Origin: Ceratopteris richardii
Lineage: Eukaryota > Streptophyta > Polypodiopsida > Polypodiales > Pteridaceae
DNA: 64,000 nucleotides
Direction of reading: 5' to 3'
Assembly: GCA_020310875.1 (NCBI GenBank)
Contig: CM035430.1
Coordinates: 102,860,431-102,924,430, forward strand
Part shown: positions 55,598 to 64,000 of the stretch, piece by piece
Position numbering within the stretch: the first letter of the stretch is position 1
Layout: every line of letters starts with the position of its first letter
Translations under genes and position numbers: made by a program
Notes under the pieces: generated by a model
The model's database searches: none
Seen by the model: only the letters and a program-made list of their open reading frames with translations
Told to the model about the DNA's origin: nothing

Positions 55598-56376
55598 CTC
55601 AGATTTTCAAGTCAGATTGCAGAGATCATTTCTCTCAGTGTGGTGCATCATTTTTAATGATTTAACTTGCTAAAGTTTTCTTTTAGAGTCTACTGTGTGC
55701 TCAAAAAATTTCATTGCTATTGAAGTTCTCAATTGTGAGCTATATTTAGTTGAAGTCAACCCCATCTGTCCATATTCACTTCTCTACAAATTTTTTATTT
55801 TTTTCGGTCAACTTGTTAGAGCTAGTTCTCCGCATGTACTACATCAAATTGCATGATTCAAAGCTGGTTGGATTCATCATACATCTATTATCAGCCTACA
55901 AAATTTCATAATCATTGAATATTGTAATTGTAAGTTATGATCATTTTTCTGCTCACTAGTCTAAGTACTATTGCAGCCCATGAAAATTGAGATGATGTCA
56001 TAGCTTGTTAAACTTCATTCTCATTGTGTGATTCACTATTTCTGATGAGATTACTCTTGAAATTTAGCGCTCTAAGTCAATTAGAGTTACCCACAGGGAA
56101 TTAAGCTAATTGCTACTGTTCTCGGAGAATTATTCAAAACACTCGACAGGTGTATGAATCAAAATAGCATGTTTTTCACCTCTGAATTAATTCAAGCTCA
56201 TCTGTTTTGATCTATCTTTTTGAGATTGATCTTCCAAGGTACATAGGGTGTCTAGCACATCCATTGGCAAGCTAAAAAGGCCCACCACATACTCCTAGAG
56301 TTCATTTGGCTAGTGTAGATCAAGGATTTTGCAGCACCACTTCATCTTCAAGCACATATCTATCCATCTCTTCACA
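55598..56376 (+). repeat. 3' LTR of copia D, later part
   Basis: It aligns in reverse complement to the inner two-thirds of 37253-38512 at about 90% by eye. It ends CCATCTCTTCACA, followed by TTCTC. Confidence 0.87.
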
Positions 56377-57300
56377 TTCTCTTACTTGAATAGGTGCATA
56401 AATCATCTACGTAGACTTCCATAATCTTCCTTAGGAATTCCTTAAATACGTGACACATCAACCTTTGGAATTTAGCGGGGCCATTTGTGAGCCCGAATGG
56501 CATCACTCTAAAAGCATAGACTTCCCATTCAGTTGCAAAAGCTATTTTATGTTGATCCTCAGTAGCGATGGCAACTTGGTTATACCCAGAGAATCCATCT
56601 AGGAAGCTATATACTTCCTTGCCTGCATCTCTTTCCAAGAGATGGTCAGTGAATGGTAATGGGTAGCTATCATGGATAGTGGCTTCATTTACTTTCTTTA
56701 GGTTAATACACACTCTTAATTTTCCATTCTTATTTGGTACTACCACTAATAGTGACACACATTCAGTGTGCTCTATCTCGTAAATGAATTTGGCTGCTAA
56801 CAATTTGTCTATCTCCTCCTTAATTTTTGTCGAACAGACATCATTGTATGTGTAAGGGCATTGCTTTGATGGTTTTGCATCAGGTGTCATTGGGATTCTA
56901 TGGGAGCAAATGGATGGGTCTACCCCCTTGAGGTCTTTGTAGGTCCATGCAAATACATCCCGGTATTCTCTAATTAGAGTTATCAGTTCTTCTTCCTCTC
57001 CAAGTGACACTTCTTTTCCAATATACATACATCTCTCTTCTCCTTCTTCTAGGGTCACTATCACTTTCTTATTTTGTTCCTTATTATCATAAGCTTCTCC
57101 TTCTTTGGCTTCCCTTTTTGGCAATTGAATAGCTATTTTCCTCTCTTCTACTTCATATCTTTTGAAGTGTTTCAGGACTTCAAAAAGATCTAGGGATTGT
57201 TCTGTCTTATCTAATGTTTCCTCATCGTCTGGTCTTGACTGAGCTGCTTCTATCACCAATACCTTGGGTGTTTCTTCTTCGTTCTTGGCCTGGATTTCCT
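56377..57300 (-). pseudogene. Gy5 reverse transcriptase, first half
   Basis: An acidic linker (EERKIAIQLPKREAKEGEAY) leads into RT: VFAWTYKDLKGVDPSICSH, VVVPNKNGKLRVCINLKKVN, SYPLPFTDHLLERDAGKEVY, YAFRVMPFGLTNGPAKFQRL and the catalytic EVYVDDLCTYSSKR. It ends exactly at the copia D insertion site. It closely matches Gy2 and F. Confidence 0.9.
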
Positions 57301-58477
57301 CTAAATACCATTCCTCTTAATCCAATTCTAGCTCCATCTCTATGCTTATGTACTCCTCCCTCCATTCCTTTTCTTGTAATTCTCTTTCTTCTATTTCTTG
57401 AAGGATTACCATGTAGAGACTTACATCATAACCTTCTTCATCCACACATCAATTCATGATTAATACTTCCTCATTTATGCACACATCTAAGGTGGCGAAA
57501 ATCATCCATCCATCCGTGTGGTTCAAATGCTTCATCAGGAAAAATTTGAGGCATGTACATGGGATCATCTATGGGTCGGTAATTTTGATGTCCGATTGGC
57601 CATAATTGAGTTTTATTCTCCTCCTCTTTTGCCTCTTTTCCCATCCATAATTGAGCATCTTTGTGCATCCACGATTGGTCACTCAATCTTGCACTATGAA
57701 CTGACAAATCGTCCTCTTCTTTGTGTATAGGATTCCATTGTAGTGGGGGCACATCCCTATATGAAAATGTATGTAAATTTATCTTTGCAGTGGTCCCGTG
57801 ATGTTCTCTTCCCCATTCTTGTACTACCTTGAGTTGTCTCATAAAAGGTCATCCTAATATCATTTTGTAATTATTGGCCTTTCCAAATTGACATATAGCT
57901 AGAGTGAGTTTGAATTCTACTCCACAGGTAGTCAGCTTAATCTTCTCCAATATTCCTAGGGGTCTTTCCACGTGGCCATCTGCTAGTTGTAGCTTCATAC
58001 GTGTTGGTCATAGGGCTGGTTTTCCTCATTTTTCCAAATCTCTTTGGTGGCTATGCCTACACCCACCCCGGTGTCTAAGACGGCTTTAGTCATATATCTA
58101 TTAAATGTGATAGGTATGCACGTATTTCCTTTATTTCCTTCACTGGATTCTCCAAATTTATCAATTGGGATTTGAATGGTAGATGGAACTTTAGTCTCTC
58201 TCCTTTCCTTCATAGGCTCTTCAGATTCTATTCTCAAATGTCCCGCTAATTGTTTCCACAATTGTGGTTTGGTTCATAGTAATTCTTCTATTGTCAAGAG
58301 GCATTGTACCTTAGTCTTCTTGAGCTCTGATAAGTTGTGTGATGTCTTATCTAAAGACCCATCTTCTTTGCCTCGAATCGTAGGAGCATGAAATACTACT
58401 GATCCTTTCTCGTATTCTCCCATATAATTAGGTAGCATGGAAAATCTATGCACTTCTTCTCTATTACGGTCTAACAT
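57301..58477 (-). pseudogene. Gy5 protease and flanking linkers
   Basis: The minus-strand reading runs from an acidic gag tail (KTKVQCLLTIEELL) through IQIPIDKFGESSEGNKGNTC to a protease active-site region TKAVLDTGVGVGIATKEIW. The protease tail and the following linker include MRQLKVVQEWG and FPDEAFEPHGWMDDF, the latter matching Gy2 (FPDEEFEPHGWAEIL). This is the conventional gypsy protease, distinct from the second one at 40087. It is broken. Confidence 0.82.
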
Positions 58478-59899
58478 GGAAACTTCTTCCTACACTTCTT
58501 CTATATTTGGCATTGGTTGGGTTTTCCCAATGTCTAGCTCTTCGAAGGGTGGTGTCAAGCTCTCATTCTTTTTCCATCATTCTTCCTGGATCTTGGCCCA
58601 CAAGTCTTGTGGCCAATTGGCTTCTAGCTCTAGAATTACAGAAAACTGTTCGGCTAGGTTACTCTATTGTTGTTCTTCACTATGTTCCTCTTTAGGAAAT
58701 CTTGTTTGTTTTCAATCGTTACTTTCCATACACCCATTGAATTGGCTTTCAGGTATTCTTGTCTCTGGAAGGATTGGGATAGTCTTTTCTAGTGTGTTTT
58801 GAGCTACCTCTATGAGCTTCCTACATGTTGCCAGTCTCTCCTTTTCTAGATCTCCTTGTGGGTAGAGTTTCTCATGTTGTTCTATGTTTAGTCAGGTCGT
58901 GATTCTGGATTGGTAAGCTTTCAACCACATATCAAGGTCTTCTGGCACCGGATCTGCTAGAATTGACCCTAGTTTGTTTGGCCTCTGGGTTTGGAACTTA
59001 GGTGGCATGCTATCTTGCACTTCTTGTTCAGGAGGTTTCTTGCTTTCTTTTACATCTTTCTTGTCCTCTTTATTTTTCTTCTTCAGCCATTTATTCCTGA
59101 GTTTTTCCTTTCTAGTCTTCCAACTTTGTGTTTTCTTCATTTGGTTACTTTCTCGTGGGTCTTCTGAATCTTCTACTATCTGTATTTTTGGCTCTAGGCT
59201 CTTATCCAGTTCATGTTTAGGATCTAATTCTTTCATCACTTGTCCTTTAGATTGGGCTTGAGTAATATCTTTTAATGGTACTATGTATTCTTTATCCCTT
59301 CTTGATGATTCAATCACTTCTATTACATTGATCTGAGCAGTGTTATGAGTCTTATTGGGATTTTTCAAGAAATCCCTAAATAGATGTTCCTTTCCACACT
59401 CATTGCAGTACCCTTCCCATGTTCTAAGAGCTGGTGGGTTGTACGGAAATGTGTGTTGCCTTATGAAATGATCTCCTTCGCATCTATAGAATGGTCCCCT
59501 TGGTGCAGGTGGTCTAATAGGTGGTTTCATTGGTGCAGGTGCTTTAGGTGTAATGTACATCAAGTTCGCATATTCAAGTCCATAGGAATTATCATATCCT
59601 TCATAACTATAATGTGGTTGTTTGTATGTTTGGTCATACTCGACTAGATTGGTGTCATAACGGTAGTATTCTCCTTGGGTCTGCTCATATCCCTGATTTG
59701 TCATTTCTGCACTAGCTAAAGGTGTGGCTGGTACTATGGCTCTTTCCATGTTTTCCTCTCGTTGAGTGTATTTGATTGGCACTACATTATGTGGATGGGG
59801 TGGTTTTTGTCCTAACACTCGCTGTGGTTGTCCATAACCTCCTTGTTCATATGGTCTGGGTGCTCCTTGTGGCCCTCGATAAGGGTTGTATCTCGACAT
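58478..59899 (-). pseudogene. Gy5 gag C-terminal part with zinc knuckles
   Basis: This is a 335-codon open stretch. A Gly/Pro/Gln/Tyr-rich segment (GYGQPQRVLGQKPPHPHNVV, PIKYTQREENMERAIVPATP) is followed by knuckle-like FYRCEGDHFIRQHTF and YCNECGKEHLFRDF, then a Lys/Glu-rich tail (RKEKLRNKWLKKKNKEDKKD). F and Gy1 show the same layout. It is broken toward the protease. Confidence 0.84.
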
Positions 59900-61850
59900 C
59901 TCTCTACCTTTCTCTCTGGGAGGGTATCCATAGGGTTTATACTAGGGTTGAGTCATTGGCCTTGGTTGCCTATTAAATGGGCAATTTTTGGTAGTTTGGT
60001 TGGTATATTTTTGCTCAATATGACAATATAGGTTGGGTCCTTGAGGTGGCTAGCTATTGTATGGATAAGGTTGTTGTATGCCTAAACCTCCTCTTGTACA
60101 AGTATGGGATGGATTATCTCCACCATACACATTGCATCTCCTCAGCATTTGCATTCTCATTGGTGGGTTCTGGTAATTTCTCTATCCATGCTCTCCTAAA
60201 TTCTTAGCTACCAATTCTGCTAATTCCTCTACATTATTAGAACTCGTTGTCACGGTACTCCTAATGTATTCTAATTTAATGGAGCTTTTGTGCATTTTTG
60301 AGGTAGTCAGCTAGGTTCTCTTTTAGGTCAATGCATTCTTCGAGGCACTCACTCAATGTCTATAGCCATTTTACATCAAATAAGGTTCTGAGTGTTCCAT
60401 TAGTCAATCCATCCAAGAACAGAGATATCATCTTCTACTGTGAGGGTCTTTTTGTTACTGGGCATCTGTCGATATATTGGTTAAATCTCTGGGCAACTAT
60501 TTTTATAGTTTCATTTGGGTTTTGTTTAAAACTATGAATTAAGGGTGATGAATTGTGTTTAATCCCTCGCTTGGTAAATTCCCCAATAAATTCTCAAAAA
60601 ACTTGTTCAATATTTCCAAAATGATTTGGATCCAATGGTTGGAACCAAGTTAGGGTTGTTCCCATGAGGGTTAGTCCAAAGGATTCATATTGCACAAAGA
60701 AGTCATCCACTTGTTCTGCTCGCAACACTTGCTTGCATTCTGCTATATGCTCATAAGACTCTTCCGTGCCATCATAGTGATTTCTCATGCATTTAGCAAC
60801 TTGGATTGGTCTAAATCTTCTTACTGGTCCTGGGGGTCTGAGCATTATAGGAATTTTTGGTCTAATTGGATGCATTCTTGGTTGCACACCTGGTTGTGGC
60901 CTTGGTCTAACGGGTGGTCTATTCATGTTTCATATCCCTAGGTTGGTTTGGTTGTGCAAATGTATTCCTAGCATAGTGAATTGCACATGTTTTTGGGTGG
61001 GGATACTTCATTGACTCATTTGTCTTGACATTTTATTCTCCATTCCTTGATGGGATCCAAAAGGGTTGTGCGAGGTAGTTGCTTGCTCTCGAGGAGGGAA
61101 TCCATGCAACCCCATGTATTTCAATTGAGACCTATCAACTTCATCTACTGTCCAATACCTTCTTTGGTTTTGGTCTAGGTATGTGACTCTAGACTCATCC
61201 TCTGGATCCTTAAGCTCATATATAATCGTCGGGCTTATTTCTATTCCTCATGTGGGTGAATCAGTTTGTAAAAGTACGTATGACCCATGGATCAGATATA
61301 TGTCCAAAAGATAATCGTCTTGAGAAATCAAATCCCCTCTCAAGACTTGAGTCACCACAGGCTTGCCCCTTGGGGTAGTCATAGTGTCTTCATGAGTAGG
61401 TCTTCCTGAATTTCCTTGTCCTTCTAGTTCTCCTCTCTCATTGATCTGGTGAGCGTTTTCGGTCACTGCATAGATCTGGCCTAACTTTTCCATGTAAACT
61501 CCTCCCTCGTACTTGAATGTGGGTCTTGGAACTATTGCTAATTCTGTAGAGTTTACCATCCTTGCTACCGACCTATTTATGCCATCAAGGTAAATAGGGA
61601 TTCCTTGTCGATTAGTGGATACATGCTGCAAAGAGGTCTAGTATTCACCCTCTATGGTCAACATAAAGTTTTCTCTCGCAAGTGAACCATGCATGTCCTC
61701 TAAGGCCATGGGTAGTTCCTCCTCTGAGTCACTTGTCTCCAAGTAGATTGAGTGATGGCTTGCTTGGGCTGCACTTCCTACAAATGAGATGACACTTCTC
61801 TAGCTACTTAGCACCCACCCTGATCTTAAGTTCATTCACCTTCTAGGTCC
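59900..61850 (-). pseudogene. Gy5 gag N-terminal part
   Basis: Minus-strand readings give the gag opening (RQGIPIYLDGINRSVARMVN, VPRPTFKYEGGVYMEKLGQI), then IIYELKDPEDESRVTYLD, a Pro/Arg-rich hinge (NRPPVRPRPQPGVQPRM), and the gag core (RPIQVAKCMRNHYDGTEESY, VQYESFGLTLMGTTLTWFQP). The helical end and first Cys cluster fall at 59900-60590 in degraded form. The start codon is uncertain; the reading can be followed upstream to about 61800. It carries several breaks. Confidence 0.8.
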
Positions 61851-61929
61851 ATATCTTCTCTCCTCTTTCCCTTAATTATATCTTCAATCACTCAAAGTTT
61901 ACTTTCAGTCTATCTGGGTTGTTTTGGAC

Positions 61930-62466
61930 GATACTGCTCCAAGCGATACCTCACTGAGTGATACGATACCGCACTTGACATGATATGATACCAAGAGCTC
62001 ACCATGATATGATACCACTTATTGGCACGATATGATACTATTGAACAAGACGATATGATACTAGGTTTGCACTCGATACGATACCTCTGTCAGTCACGAT
62101 ACGATGCCAACTTCATGATACGATACAAGATTAACTCACAATATGATACTAGTAGTTAGGATGATACGATACCACTATGTGAACGATATGATACCGATCA
62201 GTGGATGATACAATACCTTGTCCTAGATGATATGATACCACCAAAATTATGGTGATATGATACTAAGAGCGGCATGATAGGATACCGGGTGGACCAGGAT
62301 ACCACATAAGGATCGCAATCCCGATACCAGCACTTGGTGATACACAATACCTTGATGGTATCACGATACCTCAAGGTGGTATGCACGATACGATACGAGG
62401 CGAGTATCGCGATACTAGGGAATTTCAGTATCCTGATACCAAAACTCAACCGATGGTGATACTATA
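61930..62466 (-). repeat. GATAC repeat array in the leader of Gy5
   Basis: Some twenty or more copies of GATAYGATACC or close variants recur every 20-30 bases with variable spacers, for example near 61965, 61981, 62004, 62028, 62087, 62163 and 62190. A few GGTATC inverted copies allow short hairpins (GATACC/GGTATC, for example near 62345-62365). It lies between the LTR side and gag, the same place as the 29-bp array of F, but the sequence is unrelated. Confidence 0.85.
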
Positions 62467-63080
62467 GCCAAAAGTGATTGAAACTCAGAAATTTTTAGTG
62501 CAAGGTGTGTGTTTCTCTCTCCCCTTGACTCTTAGCCCACTGTGCCACTCAAAAACTCACTCAAAACTTCTTGTCTCACCCTGCGATACTACATGTGTGT
62601 TTGGTCATGTTTGTGAGTGTTCTTTATATTTTCTGAGGTTCTAGAGTTGAAGAACTCACCTTCAAAAGTATCTTGCCTAAGCTTTATGCTCACAATGTTT
62701 GTTATGCACATGCTTGCCATGATATGACTTCCATGATACCAATACTTGTTCAAAACAAGTGACTAGAAAAATGACTATTTTTTGGGGTTTAAGGCCTTGC
62801 CTGCCCAAGTGTCTGAACTGAGCCAAAGTAGAAAATTTTTTTGGATTTTTTTCAAGGAGTCCTACTTCTCCTATCCTCCTCTCTCTTCCCTAAACCCTAA
62901 CTCTTTCTTCACTTCCTCACTCCTAAACCTAAACCTAAAAACTCATTAGACACACTCCTAAAGTGTGAAGTAACAAGTGCTGAAATACTTAATGACTTGC
63001 CACTAACTGAATTTGCCTCTACAAGTACGATTCATTCACTCCATAGCTATAACCATCACGAAGGCACCTTGGTTGGGCTT
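62467..63080 (-). other. Leader of Gy5 between GATAC array and primer site
   Basis: I see no gene and no further repeat array. The stretch has pyrimidine-rich runs on the plus strand (TCTCCTATCCTCCTCTCTC near 62870) and two AAACCTAAACCT-like copies near 62930. It is interpreted as an untranslated leader by position. Confidence 0.55.
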
Positions 63081-63097
63081 TCTCGGCAACGATGCCA
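63081..63097 (-). other. Primer-binding site of Gy5 (tRNA-Asp type)
   Basis: Minus strand TGGCATCGTTGCCGAGA closely resembles the TGGCGCCGTTGCCGGGGA site used by plant Athila/Tat-type gypsy elements, complementary to the 3' end of Asp tRNA. It lies just inside the presumed LTR end at 63104. Confidence 0.72.
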
Positions 63098-63103
63098 AAA
63101 ACA

Positions 63104-64000
63104 TGTGTACCTAAGTGGTGAAGTCTAAAGGACTTGTGTCAATGAGATTGTACCTCAATCGCCCCACAAGTGCATATAATGGTGGATTAATACACATTTA
63201 ATTATCAATCTGTGAAATTAGACATACCAAGGGTATGAAGACATGCACACATGATGGTAAGTGAAGTATCAATGCTACAATGCATGTGATTTGTCTCAAC
63301 TACCTCTCCAACTCACTAACTCTCTAAAAACGCATGTCGTGATACCATTTACAGCACTAAGCACAAATTCGAATGTTTCTCTCAGCTCCGAACTCCAAAT
63401 ATGGTTAATAGCAAGTTCTTTTCGAAGCTCTCAATGAGACGCATCTAATCATTATATTTGTAGTCAAACCTACCAAACATGCTTCAAATTATGAGCAAAA
63501 TAGTGAATGTTGAGAAACACCAACACCTGCTCCACAACTCATCATGGCTCACACACACACTACAGTAGTTCAAAAGCGATGGGAAGGGGTAGACAACAAT
63601 CCTACACACATTTCAAGCATTGCACATACACATGATGGGAAGGGGTAGACAACAATCCTACACACATTTCAAGCATTGCACATACACAAAAGCTCTTGGA
63701 GAAGAAGATAATTAGTAAGAAAGAGGCAAATTCGAAAATTCTCCTTCGATTCTCACAATGGAAAAAAGTCCTTTACAAGAGTCACCAAGTGACTTATATA
63801 CATGTGCCCTAAAATTGGTCCTTTCACACAAGAGACTGGCACTTTTATTGAGAAACACTAATTTCCTACTATGTTACAAGGAATATGTTACAATCTTTGG
63901 GGTTTATGCATCTAGAGGACTCCTCTAGTGCGTTACATGGCTTTAAGGGATTTTCATAGGAATTTGAAAGAGAAATTTGTTTGAAAATTTTTGGAGCTCC
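63104..64000 (-). repeat. 5' LTR of Gy5, partial
   Basis: The LTR is inferred to end (minus strand) in CTTAGGTACACA a few bases outside the primer site, and to run off the right edge of the window. No partner LTR is present in the window, so the outer limit and divergence are unknown. Confidence 0.6.
63578..63688. repeat. Two tandem 56-bp units in the Gy5 LTR
   Basis: GATGGGAAGGGGTAGACAAC at 63578 recurs at 63634, and the whole 56-bp unit is repeated almost perfectly, ending at GCATTGCACATACACA. It is a recent local duplication, since the copies are nearly identical in an otherwise old element. Confidence 0.93.

Larger units (their letters stand above)
54479..56376 (+). mobile_element. Ty1/copia element D, second part (RT and 3' LTR piece)
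   Basis: Plus-strand continuation of the element whose 5' part is on the minus strand at 34750-38512. It begins at the ACAAG duplication left by F, encodes the copia RT and ends with part of the 3' LTR and the TTCTC target duplication, beyond which lies gypsy Gy5. It is broken. Confidence 0.86.
56377..64000 (-). mobile_element. Ty3/gypsy element Gy5, first part (5' LTR, leader, gag, protease, RT front)
   Basis: Read right to left: LTR (63104 to beyond the window), a tRNA-Asp-type primer site, a long leader with a GATAC repeat array, gag, protease, acidic linker and the first half of RT. It stops at the TTCTC duplication of copia D; the RT tail resumes at 38513 on the opposite strand. It is the oldest layer of this nest and heavily broken. 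Confidence 0.85.

Overview
The window comes from a retrotransposon-dominated plant genome. It holds nothing I can defend as a host gene, tRNA, rRNA or CRISPR array. Almost every base belongs to nested LTR retrotransposons: Ty1/copia elements with an initiator-Met primer site (TGGTATCAGAGC), and a large Ty3/gypsy family with unusual extra genes. The nesting depth, AT-rich sequence and long, decayed gypsy elements suggest a large-genome seed plant, possibly a gymnosperm. That is inference; no marker gene fixes the species.

Names used here: copia A (968-12940, minus, outer end of one LTR at 14870-15151), copia B (6093-11934, minus), copia-like non-autonomous element C (20957-26985, minus), copia D (34750-38512 and 54479-56376); gypsy Gy1 (1-962 and 12941-16136), Gy2 (16137-31149 plus 41785-44455), Gy5 (56377-64000 plus 38513-41780) and F (31150-34749 plus 44460-54478).

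Layout. 1-16 kb: Gy1 pieces, interrupted by A, itself interrupted by B (target duplication AATAC). 16-31 kb: Gy2 gag, protease, RT, RNase H and integrase on the plus strand, interrupted by C (duplication GAAAC), then a second protease-like domain and an extra ORF (ORF-A). 31-44.4 kb: a block whose strand is opposite to what its neighbours predict. It holds the first part of F, the first part of D, the last part of Gy5, and the 3' LTR and second extra ORF (ORF-B) of Gy2. 44.4-64 kb: the rest of F with open ORF-A and ORF-B, the rest of D, then the first part of Gy5 on the minus strand up to its 5' LTR.

One inversion of about 13.3 kb (about 31.15 to 44.46 kb) explains why four elements each lie in two parts on opposite strands. 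The insertion order is readable from duplications and LTR divergence: D entered the RT of Gy5 (TTCTC/GAGAA; LTRs about 90% alike by eye), F entered D (ACAAG; about 98% over the shared part), B (about 98%) entered A (about 95%), and C (about 96%) entered Gy2.

The main biological interest is the gypsy family. Its copies carry, after integrase, a second retropepsin-like domain, then ORF-A (a conserved N-terminal domain with a charged or proline-rich tail), then ORF-B (long coiled coil and a conserved C-terminal domain). Two relatives also carry different tandem-repeat arrays in the 5' leader upstream of gag. All elements are treated as fossils; most are broken.
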